From Emydura subglobosa (taxonomy: Eukaryota > Chordata > Testudines > Chelidae): 64,000 bases of DNA. Made by a program: the position numbers and the translations under genes. The stretch spans positions 6,006,075 to 6,070,074 of the forward strand of contig ML679968.1 in the NCBI GenBank assembly GCA_007922225.1, read 5' to 3'. The number at the start of each line of letters is the position of its first letter. Within the stretch, counting starts at the first letter, position 1. Shown in pieces: positions 23,420 to 36,550 of the stretch. The notes beneath the pieces were generated by a model. It worked only from the letters and a program-made list of their open reading frames with translations. It was not told the DNA's origin and did not search any database.

Positions 23420-25503
23420 AGGGCCAGATTTTGCTAACCTTATTCACGGGAAATAGAATCTTATTCTGTGAACATCCTTGCAATAGAACTAATCCAGACT
23501 AAAATATCACTCAGTGTAAGAGTGGCTAACTCTGACCATTAGTGAACTGAATCTCCTAAAGAGGATAGCTTCTAAGCAATGCCTTATTTTTTTTCATCTG
23601 TAGTGGTCAAGAAAGTCCTATCTTTTAGGTGGACTTCTTTAAGAGAGAGATTCAGCAGGTTCTGATAATACTGAATTCATTTTCACGACAAGCCTTCGGT
23701 TTGGCTAGAGATGAAATCTGACTAACATGTATAATAACAATAGTTCTCTGATACTGAGATTTTGGAAGGGAGAACCAGAAGCAAGTGTTTCAATCTAATA
23801 TTTAAGAGAAAGACCAGGAGAGCAATTATGAGAGACAAGTTGTCAAAGCCTGGAATCGTCCTGGCTGTTGTCAATTAGGTCTGGGGTAACTTCTGGGAAG
23901 TCATCAGATCTATTTTCTTTCCTAAAGGCACTGCAGGTCAGATGATTAGTTAGAGGGAAAGTCAATCAGTCAGAATTCCAATGAGGGGCATTTAAATAGG
24001 TTTTCTGGAGGTTTGCAAATCCCAATGTTGATTTCCTGTTGCTAGGTGTCCTGGGATTTAAAAAGAGAAGTTCATATTCCCCTTCCTCCTGCAACTAAGT
24101 GGAATGATAAGTTAACAAAACTGACACCTAAACTGTTCTCCTGAAGTTATCTGTAGAGTTAACATCTTATTTGGCAACTAACACACTTATGAGCTTTGAA
24201 TTTTTAATTTAAAAATAATTGAGCTGAATGAAGGAACGGAAAGAGTTCACATCTCTCTGAGCTATTGTTTCAGGTAGAGTCCTGCAGTGGGACTAGTGAA
24301 GAGCTGTGCAGCGGGATTGGGATCCCAGGTGTCCCCCAGGATGCACAGGCATAATAGCGGGAGCATGTGGGAGCGGGATTAAAGAATAGTCCTGTGCAGG
24401 GCTATAGTTTCAGGCTCTTTGTCAGCATACTCAGACAACACATTATTAGGTTCATCAATTCATATTTGGAAGGTTTTCTTCACAACCCTAAGGGATAAAC
24501 ACTCAATTATTCTAAAATTAAAGTAGATTCTGATTAAACTGATGGCATATGCCTCCCTGTCCCATTTAGATCCACCACTACTTGGAGACTCTCTACTGAG
24601 TGCCTCTACTAGTACATTCAAGTCTCAAAATACTCCAAGGCTTCTGTTTGTGCACCACGACAGAATGAGACTTGAATTGCTCTGAGGCTTTGTCAGAGCA
24701 TGCCATGCACCTGATGTGTGACTAATTTGAAAGCCCCAAGGTAGTGTAAAGTTTGAACTAATAGCAGAGGGGACAACTAGAGAGGCTGCAGAATCTTATA
24801 ACATCAGATTTCCAAATGTGAGAGAGAGGAGACAGACATTTTTGGAAGAAGAGGGGTAGATAGTAATGGACAAAACTCAGTAGGTTGGGTGGTGCCTTTC
24901 TGAACTTTTGTCCCATGAAAGGGCTGAACTTTACATCAACATGTTTCTTTGCAAGAATTTCAATGGTTTCTGGATGTAGCTAGGCCATAAATACCAGAAG
25001 GAAAAACTCTTTATAGTTTTTCTGCACTTCTGCTTCCAATTGTGGCTGAAACCAGGAAGCGTGAGGCTTGTTAAACTTGGATATGAGGAGCCAGGCTGGG
25101 AATAAAAATTAACCTATTGCATACTTCAGATAAACAAAACCAGAAATCAACCTTTAACTCATGGTTTCAACTGGTTCACTGTAGAGATGGTGCTCTCCTC
25201 TTCCCAAACTTTGGAGTTCAAATAAAAAGGGTGCTGGAGCAAAAATGTCCCTGATGTTGCCCAGCTCCTATTTAAACTAATGTTTTAGAAATGGAATGTT
25301 TTCATTTTATTTGGGAGGAGAGGGAAATCTGGTTAGAATGAGCAAATCTGTTGGGAGTGGTTATCGTTTGAACCACTTTATCCATTCCTAATCATAGTTA
25401 AAGTATTTGATAAAGTTTTGCTTAACTAGATTACATAAGTCCATACTTTAAGCAATACACAGTGCCAGCAAATAATTCTTTTATGAAAGTTAATATCCTC
25501 CAC
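23420..25503. other. Unassigned non-coding DNA
   Basis: No gene. The stretch may hold diverged repeats but none that I can name with support. Confidence 0.35.
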
Positions 25504-25506
25504 TAA

Positions 25507-25791
25507 GGGTATGTCTGTACTGACGGCGGCAAAGTCGCTGCCATCAAGTCGACCTATCTGGATCGATTGAGCAGTCAGTGAAGACCCGCTCAATTGATCC
25601 AGAAGTCAACGCTGGTAAACCACCCCCTCAAGTGGCATAGTGCTGTGTCGATGGGAACCTGGCGCAGTGCAGTGAAGTCGCTGCACAGCAGGGAAGCACA
25701 GCAGTCGACGGGAGTCACGCAAGCTACTCTGCTTAGCTTGCATAACTCCCGTCGACTGCCGCTGAATCGCCAGGTGTGTGTAGACCAGGGC
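25507..25791. mobile_element. Foldback MITE with TAA target-site duplication
   Basis: A 285 bp element runs from GGGTATGTCTGTACTGACGG to GTGTGTAGACCAGGGC and is flanked by TAA at 25504-25506 and 25792-25794. A 3 bp TAA (TWA) duplication suggests mobilisation by a PIF/Harbinger transposase. Inside, GCAGTCGACGGGAGT (25701-25715) pairs perfectly with ACTCCCGTCGACTGC (25745-25759), and GCAAGCTA (25719-25726) with TAGCTTGC (25734-25741). The good preservation suggests a fairly young copy. Confidence 0.75.
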
Positions 25792-25799
25792 TAAGTTAA

Positions 25800-27849
25800 G
25801 ACATAGCGGTTTGTTTATCGCTTCTTTGCCACTTGATATAAACAGATCTCTTCATATGTTTATGAAGGTGTTTTCTGGTAATAGTGGGGGGCAGATTGTC
25901 CATCCTGCCCAATGAAATTTGGAAAGGGAGATGAGCATATGAAACCAGTTGCAGCTCCCTGATGCTGACCTGCTCCGTTTTGGCCCAAGTTAAAGTTGCA
26001 TTGGAACAGCTGTAACTAGGATAGGATCAGGTGTATGTTGGGATTCCTTCCATGACCTCTTTCCATTTGTCTTCCCAAGAACTGAGTTCAACTTCAGACT
26101 TCGTCACTCAGATACCTTTATTTGGCATACAGCAACTCTACCCTAAGTTGAAATGCAGGGATGGGTGAATGAAGGATATATCACATCTCCAAAGTTACAC
26201 AGAAACCCTCTCCCTTTATATACATTTCAGTGCATTTACCAAAATATACATCACACATTTTTTGATTGACTTGGTTACTTTGCAGGAACCAATTCCTGTG
26301 CAGCACACATGGTCCCTGTATTGTCCGTGCTCAACCTACTCCTTATCTCATCTCTTTATTCCTAACTTATTTTGTCTGTTGTTGTTGGCAGTAAATGGTT
26401 CCCTGTGTTCTCCCTCTTATCTTGGTTGACTCAGACATTCTGTCTTCTTAGCCTACTGATCTATTTACTTATTTAGCACAAAACCTTCTGTTTTCAACCT
26501 AATGATCTATTTACCTCCCTAATTCTATCTTTCAAGAAATGAGGCCTCCTTCCAGATGTTAATTACTCATGTCAGGCCAGACCTTAGCTACAGTGTAGTA
26601 GCCTCCCCCACACTGCCATCCCTGACAAGATCCTAATGCATACCCTACACCAGAGTTCGAGAGCTGATGCAAAAGGCAGTGAAGCCATTATAATTAGCTT
26701 TCTGCCAGCAGAAAGCTCCTGTGCACAGACAGAAATTATCAACTGGCTATCTTTGGATATATCAGGTCCACTTCACACCAACAATTTACCAGAGATGCTG
26801 GATCTGTGGGCAAAAATCTCATACGTCAATGTAGCTAAAAGGCCAGGTTTCCAGTTGGAAGCTTCTCTGCTAAGTTGACTGTCAAGTTTTCCAACAAGCC
26901 TCACCTGTACACTAGTTGTGAAGGTAAAAAAGATTCTATTACCAACATGTGTTAGTTTCTCTCTTCCTTATTTCATTCATTTTATCTGGTAGCCTCAAAG
27001 ATTGCGGTGAAAATAGCTGACATTTGTTACACTTTTCATTTAATAATGCCAAAGCACTCATCATCTTAACTGATATAAGCCATTAATTACTGTTTGAGTT
27101 CTAGTGATCTACATAAAATAAGACAGTATCTACCTTGAAGAGCAGGATTCTGGATCTTATTACTTCTGAGTTTTTTCCTGCTTTCTGTGCTGTAGTTTTC
27201 ATATCCACCGAATGAGGGTAATGCTACTCAATTACTCTGACTTCTCAACCACATAATGGTGTTGCTTCTGAATCTTCCAGTGCATTTCCCCATTCAAACT
27301 TCAGTTTAACAGGGAACCAAATTGTTATGCGTTTGGCATTTGATTCTAATGGGTTTTCAAATATTTCTGATGTGGATGTTCAGAAGGCATGTGAAATGTT
27401 CATTGACTTCTTGCATCAGTGAACACCAAGGTTCTTGGAATAATTATTGATCTCTCTTGTCAATAATGCTGCTTGTTTGACAGAACTCAAGTGTTGCTTA
27501 ATGTTGTTGTGGGAGTATATAAATGGATGAGCAAAGCATAAGGAGTCTGGCTGATCTTTAGGTATTTTGGTGGTACCAAAGAACATCAAGTCAGATCAAT
27601 ATTTTAGCACCAATTTACCTTTACAAAGAGGGAGAGAAAGCTGATGAACAAGCAGTGGAAGAAAACTAAAGGAGAAAAAGTGGAAGGGTGGGGGGGGAAT
27701 TCAGGCCCCACTCCTGCACCATTGAAATCAGTGGGGGCGTAAGAGTAGATGGCTTAGTTTCAGGACAAGGCTAAAGAAGAACGCAAGTGAGGGGTCTCAC
27801 AGTCTCAGTATAACTGCACTGTATCTCCCTTTCCCTGTTCCTTCCGCCC
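25800..27849. other. Unassigned non-coding DNA
   Basis: No gene. A possible partial palindromic repeat ('aggccccactcctgcaccat', near 27703-27735) lies at the end. Confidence 0.35.
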
Positions 27850-27854
27850 CCCGC

Positions 27855-27940
27855 CCCCACCAATGGTCCACTCTAGGAGTTCGTCGTCAGGTCTCCAGTC
27901 ATCACCTGTCTCTGGGCAGAGGCCCTTGTCTTCTGGCGAA
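27855..27940. repeat. Fragment of a repeat shared with 45165-45240
   Basis: 'ggtctccagtcatcacctgt', 'ctctgggcagaggccctt' here matches 'ggtctccagccgtcacctat', 'ctctgggcagaaaccctt' at 45200-45235. Both run in the same direction. The family is not identified. Confidence 0.6.
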
Positions 27941-28124
27941 GTCACATGTAGGGATAAGAGAAACAGACTGTCGCAGGGGAAAAGTGCTGATCAGTAGGGG
28001 GCGCTAGAGGCAAAGACGCCTACAGCACCGAGTCCTGACACCAGAGTGTGCCAAGGCAATGAGTGGAACCGCTTACAAGGAATTTTACCATTAACTTCAA
28101 TGGAAGCAGGAACAAGCTGTGACA

Positions 28125-28230
28125 GATCATAGAAGATTAGAGTTGGAAGGGACCGCAGGAAGTCCTCTAGTCCAACCCCCTGCTCAAAGCAGGACCAACC
28201 ACAGCTATGCCCAAAGATGTGGCAATGTCC
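28125..28230 (-). mobile_element. CR1 LINE 3'-end fragment
   Basis: It opens 'gatcatagaagattagagtt', then 'ggaagggaccgcaggaagt' and 'ctctagtccaaccccctgct', the antisense of the CR1 3' end as known in birds and turtles. It is 5'-truncated, as most CR1 copies are. Confidence 0.8.
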
Positions 28231-29195
28231 TGCAATATCTCCTAGATATCTTACTATATCAAGTTTATGTATCATTGTGGGCCAGGAATTGTATATAAAC
28301 CGATGGGGGTGGGTGACCACAGCCCTCCAGGGACTAAGACCAGTGTGGGATGCTTAGGCAAATTAACTCAGGTTGTAACACCTCCTGAGAGGTACCACCA
28401 CCTAGAGAGACTTGCATATGCTGGTTCAAACTGGATTCTTCAAAGACCAACAGATGAAGAAAGGAATTTTGGATGAATAGCCTGAGTTTAAACTGACTCA
28501 GGGCCTTCTTTCTGATTCAACAAACAATCTGGACCTCTGGCCCAAAGGGGGAGGGGGGAGGGGGGATTCCAATCCTCAGGGAAGGGTTGGAAGGACTAAC
28601 ACCACCAGAACCTGAGTTTGGAGTTGAGGTGACCTCTGGAAAACCTTTTTAGTGTGTATGTAGGTTCTTTTGGTTTTTAATGTTTTCTCTTGTAATGCTT
28701 TCACCTTAAGAATTAATATGCTTGCCTAGAAAGAGTTATGTGGTAATTTGTCTGTGGGCAATTATGCTGTTATATGGAGAGAAAGCAAAGCACAGCCTGT
28801 TAAGCCAGTCTGGGTTGATGGGAATAACACAGTATAGATACAGATGTGTGCAGCCTGGAAAAAACCTCAGTCAGTACAAGAGGGAAAGAGATGTGTGCGC
28901 CTCTGCCCAGGAGAGATGATGACTGAGCAGCCAGTAGCCTAAAAGTGGGTGCCCTTGGTGGACTATGGAGGGGGAATACAAGTGCAGTTGCTCTGAACCG
29001 TGGCACCAGTCTGTTAGCACTACAATCTGTTACGAGATGTGGGACTGTCATTATGTAAAACAGTGCTCTGTATTGGTTATAGATTTTTTTGCCCTGTGAC
29101 CCTTCCGTCCCCAGGGTAGCCACCTGAAAATGCCAAGGTCAGGGCAGGCTGCAAAAGGAGAGCAGATTCTCCCAACACTGGTGGATGACACTGAA
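28231..29195. repeat. Unclassified dispersed repeat block
   Basis: It contains 'tgtatcattgtgggccagga', 'ggatgaatagcctgagttta' and 'gtaatgctttcaccttaaga', which I recall from turtle dispersed repeats. No coding domain is visible. G-rich runs lie near 28543-28565. Confidence 0.4.
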
Positions 29196-30147
29196 GTCAG
29201 ACTTCCCAACCAGCTACAAACTGTGCTTCTGATTCCCCAAACCAGTTATCATGAAGCCAGTACACAAATATACACAGCCCTCTTTACTGCATTCCAGTCT
29301 CCGGCCCCCAATCAGCCACTAGGTCCAGTAAAGAGACCAGTTATTTAAACTCTATGCTCTTTACCAAAAAAAAGGTTCCTCCTGACCCCAAAGGGTCAGC
29401 CACAGTACCAGATCAATATAAGTTTGGATCTTACCCAAAATACCATGCTGTCAGCCAATCCTTTAGTAACTAAAATTAAAGGTTTATTATAAAAAGAAAC
29501 AAACTATAAGAGAAATGTTAAAGGATTAAAGTAATCAGATACATACAAATGATTTGAAAGTCCATATATATCAGGTTTCTAGAACAATTGTGCAGTTTGC
29601 AGGCTTGTATAGTCCCACTGGTATACATCCAGTAGCTGGATGGGTCTCAGGCCTTTGTTTCACAGCTTCAGTTGTAGATGACTTGACCCAGAGATAGACG
29701 GGTGGCTGAAGGCTGAACCCGACTGAAGACAAAATGGATCCCGTGCACCTGCCTTTTATGTCCTCTGGCCCTTGCCATGCTGCTTGTGGAATTTCACAGG
29801 AACTAAAATGGAGTCCAGAGTCACATGACGAAGTCCTGGTGACTCATCGGGTATATCCCTGGCTTCTCCCTCTGGGCCCCTTGTACCCGTGAATTTCTTA
29901 ATGGGCCATCAAGCAGGCTTTTGTTCTGCAGCCATCCTGTCTGGGGTGTTACCCACACACAGCACAATTTGAAATACAGATGTAGCAAACATATCCATAA
30001 CTTCCATTACACATATAACAGATGAACATAAACATTATCATCTTACTTAGCACATTATAGCCTTTCTAACAGTACCTGACATGGCATATCTTACATGAAT
30101 TACTATGATTTTGACATACTGATGTCAAACAATATACTAAATACTCA
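29196..30147 (-). repeat. Unclassified ~1 kb repeat with minus-strand AATAAA
   Basis: Key segments are 'aaaggtttattataaaaaga' (an AATAAA on the minus strand), 'gcacattatagcctttctaa' and 'cctgacatggcatatcttac'. The arrangement parallels 51690-52830 and, in part, 45130-45640. An LTR or other pol II unit in antisense is possible, but no retroviral gene is seen. Confidence 0.45.
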
Positions 30148-30167
30148 CCCCCCCCCCCCCCCCCCCC
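30148..30167 (+). repeat. Homopolymer run of 20 C
   Basis: Twenty consecutive C residues lie at the edge of the preceding repeat. The length may vary between individuals or reads. Confidence 0.9.
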
Positions 30168-31232
30168 AATCCAGACAGCCTGACACCCCCAATGCGAGAT
30201 TGGTGTAGAAGGGAGTAATTAGAGCTCCTGAATACACCTCAAGGGCCCCTCTTATCCAGCCAGCGTGACGTGCACATCCTGAAAAATGCTCAAGAGCTAA
30301 ATAATCATTCCCCAGATTAGCATTTAGTGTTTAGAATGGAGTTGTTAAGTCTTTTATTTGGAAGGGGGGGGTTATGTGGCAACCTGCACACTGTCACAGT
30401 ACTCGTTCTGCTGACAGAGGAAAAGTCTGGTTCAGGTAGTGAGGTAGAACGTGAGTCTTTCGTGTCTGGAGACTTGGCAAAGGATGAACACTGGGATTTC
30501 AGATCAGTACCTAGTATACAATAGGTGACTTCACAAAAGCACCTTTGCAATTGGACAGCCTTGTTTTCAAGACACGTCAGATTGAAAGAGCATAGAGTGA
30601 ACTACTCATCTTTACCCCTGGAAAGCTGCCTCAGTAGGTCAAATTTTTAGTCACAGTAACCCAGCTCTTCAGTGAATTATCTTCCATTATGTGCTGGGCT
30701 TTTGATTATAATAGGAGGAAACCAGCTCCAGTTACCTCTACTACTTTCCTTCTTATTTCTTTTTATTTATTTATTCTGACATAAGCTCAGGAACACAATA
30801 AAAAGAGATACGACACTCAGTGAAATGCACGCAACAAAAAGCAGCCAGGAAAAGTTGCACTACAACAGCCCAGGCACAGACATTACAATTAATAGATGTC
30901 AATGGCTTTAAGAGCTTCAACCCTTAATGTGCCACACAAATATAGAAGATGGCCATTCTTCTAAGCAGTCCTTGTGGGTTTTGCTGTAAGAATCCCTTGA
31001 ATACTTCTGCAAAGAGTCCCCTAATTGTGTGGTAAGGTCTAGTAATTTGGGAAGCTATCAGGGTTAAAATATCTTTTCCTCAGTATTCTTTATCAAATGG
31101 AACTCTAGGATCCGCTCCTTTACATGGATCTATGGAGCTGGCTCATAAACAAACACCCACATTACATGAAAAATGTATGTACATGTAATGCTGTGGAATA
31201 TAAAGCAACATTTTGTACCTCCAACACTTTTA
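30168..31232. other. Unassigned non-coding DNA
   Basis: No gene or nameable repeat. Confidence 0.4.
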
Positions 31233-31442
31233 TCCCAAACTCTAGCACTGCTACAGTGCCTCAAGTTTGCAAAGCACTTTACAGACAGTAATCCTTACAA
31301 CAGCCCTGAGGGTTGTGTGACTGGAAGCATCATTATCTCCACTTTACAGATGTACACTGAGACAAGGATATATGTGACACCCCCACCCCCAAGGCCACAC
31401 AACAAGTCAGTGCCAGAGCTGGGATTAGAAGTCAGGATCTAA
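31233..31442 (+). mobile_element. MIR-type SINE
   Basis: The order 'caaagcactttacagaca', 'ccttacaacagccctgaggg', 'cattatctccactttacaga', 'aaggccacacaacaagtcag', 'ccagagctgggattagaagt' follows the MIR core and 3' half. MIR is a tRNA-derived SINE tied to L2 and shared by amniotes. A CA/C-rich insert ('gacacccccacccccaagg') interrupts it. Confidence 0.8.
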
Positions 31443-32239
31443 ACTTTATTGAGGATGCTAAAATTTTGTTGCTAGAAACTAAGACAAGGTCTGATAGCCC
31501 AATACCAATGTAAATATTACACCCTGCGATGTTGGTAGGCAACCAGTCCATTATAGAAAATGCACAAGCTACAAAAACCAACCAATGGGATCTCAGGTGA
31601 GTGACAGAAAAATCACCCTAGAAAGCACAGAACTCCTGCTCCAAAGTAGTAGACCTGAATGTCATTGTTCCTCAAGATCTAGTATCTCATCCTTTTCTAT
31701 GCTGAAGGTTTCAGACTAAAATTCCTTCCTTTGTTGCTCATACAAAATTGAGCAAAGGTATCTTTCATTTCCATAAATTATGCATTTGTAGAGCGACTGC
31801 CAAAATAAATATATTGGCAATTTTCATCTGGTGTTTTTTTTCCAGGTTTCAAAGGAAAAACTTGTGAAAGCTTAAATTTAAAATTGTGGGAACAATAGAT
31901 CCATACATTATCTATGCCTATACATAATCTATATCTATACATAATCCATTCATTAAAGTTTAAGACTCAAATGGGTAGGGGAAAAACACACAGATCATTG
32001 CATTTTTCAAGCACCATTATATTTCCTATATTAATACGCAAGGGCCAAGTTTTCAGAAATAGGAGCCTAAAATGAGGCTGAAAACTTTTTTGTAAATCTG
32101 GCCTTTTATTTAGATATCTATATATGAATTTAGGAGCCTAAGTTTAAACTCCTATTATTGAACATCTTGGCCAGAGTGCATAGTGTTGTACACATGTACA
32201 TGCACATTTGATTGCATTTACTTGATCTAAGATCATGGG
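31443..32239. other. Mostly unassigned, with a possible palindromic repeat
   Basis: Near 32043-32165 'agggccaagttttcagaaat' and 'tttgtaaatctggcctttta' suggest a degraded foldback like that at 44875-45100. Otherwise nothing is named. Confidence 0.35.
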
Positions 32240-32325
32240 GACAATTTTTCATCTCATTTACAGCACATGACTGAAGTAAATGCAGTTACTGCAGATTTAC
32301 ACCTCATGTAAGCCAGATCAGAATG
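32240..32325. repeat. Palindromic ancient repeat
   Basis: The arms 'ttttcatctcatttacagca' and 'gcagatttacacctcatgta' fit the group with 'atttacac' arms around a 'tgaagtaaatgcagtta' centre. Confidence 0.4.
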
Positions 32326-33362
32326 TGTCCCCCACTATGTAGATTGCAGAAACTATGCACAAGCTTGAGCACATCTTTATTAATGATGGAAGGACTCTGC
32401 TTGCATTTCATGCGGGTGCTTATTCAAGCTAACACAAAGTTCTCCTTTTTTTGTTCAACACACAGGCATTGTTATAAATGAATTAAAACAGGTATCAGTT
32501 GTATTAGAATAAAAGTGAAATGGAGAATACTTGTATAATTACCATTTTTTTTATTTTCTGTTAAGCTTCATAGTGAATGTTCACAGTAATAAATTCTAGA
32601 CAATTCACTTAACATGTACAGGAACAGAAATAAGAAATTGCTTCATTCTCAAATAACATGCAGCCTAATCTCAAGATCCTTACTCAAGGAAATTTCCTCT
32701 AAAATCAGTAGGAGTTTTGCTTGCAAAAAAAGCAAAGAACATGAGGATTTGGTAAATGATTGCTAATGTGATACTGTTTAGAAAAATATGATAGTTTCTC
32801 AGGCCCTCTCTTAGCTTTATTCACTTACAAGCAAAGCAAAGAAACACTGGAAAGAGAACTACCATATTAAAGGCTGCTGTGATCCGCATCTTCAGCCAGA
32901 CTGGATCCTCTGGAGGAAATGATAGCAACTTAACTCTTTCTGCACTGACTAAATTTTTTATTCTTTAAATATAATCCACTTTCAACTTTCCTGTGTATTT
33001 CAGGTTACTAAATATTTTAGCTCATTAAGTGCACACTACTGTATGGAACTGTACAAAGAACATTCTCTGAGTTATACGAGACCTGATTCAGTGCCCACTA
33101 AAGTCCATGGAAAGGCTGCAACTCACTAAAATGCTCATTGGACTAGTCATAGAGGAAGTTCAAGATGGTTTGGTATAAAGGGTTTGATGGGTAATTATTT
33201 GGGATGTTGCGTGGCTCCTGAGTGGTGAAGACACAAGTGAGTTACGCCGATGATCACAAATATGTGAATCCAAACAGGAAAAGAACGATATGTTGTTAAA
33301 TTAACCACTCGGGATTGCTGTGCAGCCTTAATTCAGCCCCCTTTTTGTGTATGTATTTTGAT
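32326..33362. other. Unassigned non-coding DNA
   Basis: No gene or nameable repeat, apart from short A/T runs. Confidence 0.4.
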
Positions 33363-33990
33363 TCAGGAGGAGCTTTTCAAAAGCTCAAATGGCAATTGGG
33401 GACCTAAATCCTAGAATTAGGCCCAACTGGTATTCTGAGAGCGCCAACTCAGCTACTGTGGAATCCTGTAGGCACGTATACTCACTTAGCACCTACATTT
33501 TCACTGTAAAAGTTCCCTAGGTGCCTATGTTTCTACCTCTGGGCATGCGCACAGCAGCTTCACTCTAGGCATCCAGATGTCTAAGCCCCAGAGCAATGCA
33601 TGAACCAAGGTGTCTCACTGTCCAAGTTGCCTGAAGGGCCTCATCAAATAAGCGTGTGTGGAGCTTACCTACAAGATTGGGACTCACAAGTAAGCTCACA
33701 TAAAACAGATGGTGAGGAAGAGAACTTTCCTCATAACCTTTATCCCAGTGGTTAGACTATTCACCAGTGATGTGGAGACCCGCAGTTCAAGTCACCTCGC
33801 CCCCCCTCTGTATGAGTGGGAGAAGAGACTTGAACAAGGATTTGCCACCTCTCAGGTAAGGGTCCTAGACACTGAGCTGTGGGATATTCTGATGTAGCTC
33901 CCTCATTCTCTCCTCTTGAAGCTGTTCCATTGTGAATAAATAATGAAAGCATCATTGGGTCAGAGAGCAAGTATGAGAACTACAATCCAG
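33363..33990 (+). mobile_element. Foldback element with tRNA-like units, copy B
   Basis: The left arm is best kept here: 'tcactgtaaaagttccctag', 'gtgcctatgtttctacctct', 'gggcatgcgcacagcagctt' and 'gtctaagccccagagcaatg'. A plus tRNA-like unit starts at 33741 (A box TATCCCAGTGG), with AGTTCAAGTCA as a weak B box. An inverted unit follows, with its B-box-like 'gacttgaacaagg' near 33826 and A-box-like 'acactgagctg' near 33870. The landmark 'gtgaataaataatgaaag' lies at 33931. The copy stops soon after, so the right half is missing. Confidence 0.7.
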
Positions 33991-35469
33991 TCCCCTTGCG
34001 CCAATGACTTTTAAAATGATTTATCCACAGAATTCTATTTTTTCCCACATAATACCTCTCCCATTCTGTATCCAGTACATACACCCAGAGTGCTTGGCTT
34101 TGCAACCTTAGCAGTGTTCTTTTAACATTGCTTGTTATGAATGGGGAAATCTATATATTCTCCTACGTATGTACTCTGCATCCCATATGTTGTTCTGTGT
34201 TGGATTTAAGTTCTTCAGGACATAGGTTTTGTAAAGCTCCAGAGACACTTTTGGCCCTATATAAATAACAAGGGCTCAGTCCTAAGATTCTATGCAGAGT
34301 CCCAATGAGGTCAATGGAACTCTCTGTAATATCTCTGAATAATTGCTTGCAGGGTTAGACTCTCATAATGTCTGTTGAGGGATGTGCATGCTTTTTTTTT
34401 AAACTCAGGAATGTTCAGCTCAAATGCAGCATCTAATTTGCAAAACAGTTCTGCTCTACTTAATTATCCATTTAGATTGACTGGGGCATGAGGCCGTCAG
34501 CTGATTTACACAGGGTTCTAAGGATCTCCTGATTTAATTGTGCCAGCAACCAGACAGCATGACCTTTGTATTTTATACTGAACTGATTTACACATTATGG
34601 AGATTCACTGCTTTGTCCTGTCAGACTATTAAAGTGCACAAATACTTCTTAGACAGACACCCAGACTGTTTGCATAGTATAATTTTATATTCTAATTGCA
34701 TAATGCAGAAACTTTGCAGAATACGATTAATTTAAGACATGATGTAAAAAATAAAAAGCTTTGTTGTCTAATTAAAGTTAAGCTCTATATTACACTTTTG
34801 ATGGATTCTATATTAAAGCATATTATATCTCAGTTTAGAATTACTTATGCCCAGTATTGTTCTGATTATGAATAATCCTATGTAATGTTGCCTATAATTC
34901 TTAAGCAGATTTATCTCTATCAAGTACTCCACTAAACTCAGTTCATTTCAGCTGTAAAGGAGATAAATAGTAACTGCTTCATGTAATTCTATCTTTTTTA
35001 TAGACAAAACAAGTCAAATTCATCCCCAGTGTGACTCAGGTGACGCCACCAGAAATATATTTGGCCAATCAGATATTTCAATTTAAAACGGAGTTTGCGG
35101 GTCATGTTCTACCCTTTTTCTATGCCTACCAGTCACACTGGATCTCATTAAGTTTAACACACTGTTGTCTGTGACTACTTAAAGGAAGTATAATGGAGAA
35201 CTGCCCTAACTCTTCACCCCAAACTAATCTTCAGAGGTTCAAACAATTCAAGGAATATTATGTTACTTATTTTACATTTTCAGGTAGCTCTTCCTTCCTT
35301 GATTCCAGCTGAATTGAAAAGTAGATGCATGTCAGTCTCAGGAGAGCTTGTGCCCATGAGATTTCCAGTCCAGTCTTTATCCAAATCTGACCTTCTAACC
35401 TTCTGATGGGAATACCTGTGCTAGGATGCTAATGTATTCAATATAGAACTTTCTACCAAGGATATACTT
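33991..35469. other. Unassigned non-coding DNA
   Basis: No gene. A piece near 35013-35070 ('aaattcatccccagtgtgac') may be half of a palindromic repeat. Confidence 0.35.
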
Positions 35470-36110
35470 CTAAAGTGCCCCATCCTCGCTTCCATGTATC
35501 TCTACATGGGGACCATGTATGCTGAGTTCCCTGAAATGCTGGAAGGTGCACACACTGCCCCAGTCATTAGGTGCTCCTCCACGTGGGTCTAGCTCCTGTG
35601 AGGAGGGATGGCTGGTATGGTGCCATGACCCCTTTTCTTTCTTGGCCCTTTGAGGTGGGTTGTAACCCCAGACCAGGGCTGGATTACACCTTACACATCC
35701 CCTGTGCACAGCATCTTCAGCGCCGCCTTGCCTACAGCTGACTTTTGTGTTTTCCATGCCGGGGGGGTGGCAACAGGGGAGAGAGGGGCTGGCCAGGCCA
35801 GCTCTGCATGGGGGGAGGGGGAGGAATATGCTCATTCCTGGGCTCTGGCTTCTGGCTTGGACAGAGCCTCAGGGGGAAGAGGAGGAACAGGAGTGGGTCT
35901 CTGTGAGAGAAGAGGATGAGCAGAGGGCAGGGACAGAGTTCCAGCACTCAGGCAGCACCCCTAAATTGGCCAGGGCACCCAGGCCCCGTCGGCCCATGCA
36001 GTAATTGGTCACTGTTTAGGCACGCATAGAACGGTAGTATCCCTAGGCAGGTGTTTAGTGTGCCTAATTGGAAATCCAGCCGTGCCCCAGACCCATCCTC
36101 TCAGAAGCAC
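35470..36110. repeat. GC-rich unclassified repeat-like block
   Basis: Base composition rises sharply against the flanks, with G-runs near 35760 and 35811-35823. Open frames on both strands (up to 121 codons) look like products of composition. 'ggcagcacccctaaattggc' is reminiscent of a dispersed turtle repeat, but I cannot assign it. Confidence 0.35.
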
Positions 36111-36476
36111 AAAGGCTTGATTTCACCCCAACTGGGGTGAAAGCTACTTGTTCTTTCCCCCTTTCCTATACCCATCCAAGGGCCAAGGATAGTCTAACTC
36201 AAAGCAACTGAAGGGTTGTTGCTTTAACCCATTAAGTGGCCGTTTTAAAATACATAAATTACTTAGAGCACTGCTGTAGTGGAGCATGATATAAATGTGA
36301 TAGTAATGATGTGCAGTAAAAGGCAAATACAAGCTACGCTGTAACTTTTATGATGGTTCAAGGGTGGAGCAGTCTGAAGACCCTGTGCATCAGCCAAGTC
36401 AAAACCATGTAACTATTTATCGAACGAAAGATTTTAATGCACAAACTGATAAAGAACAACAAGTGTTATGGCCCAG

Positions 36477-36550
36477 TGTGACAGGTTCTTCCGGGTACAA
36501 CCTGGGACTGGGGTACCTCTGGGCCCCCTTTACTCCCCAAACTGGCTCCC
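36477..36550 (+). repeat. 5' fragment of the repeat seen at 51690
   Basis: 'tgtgacaggttcttccgggt', 'acaacctgggactggggtac' parallels 'tgtgatggggttcccggggt', 'gcaacctgaactgtgggacc' at 51689-51728. The copy is cut off where the Harbinger-like remnant begins. Confidence 0.55.

Noticed and set aside
34986..35045. Possible exon with acceptor 'ttttttatag' and donor-like 'caggtgac'
   Set aside because: The enclosed sequence ('aaattcatccccagtgtgac') resembles part of a palindromic repeat, and the short frame has no match.
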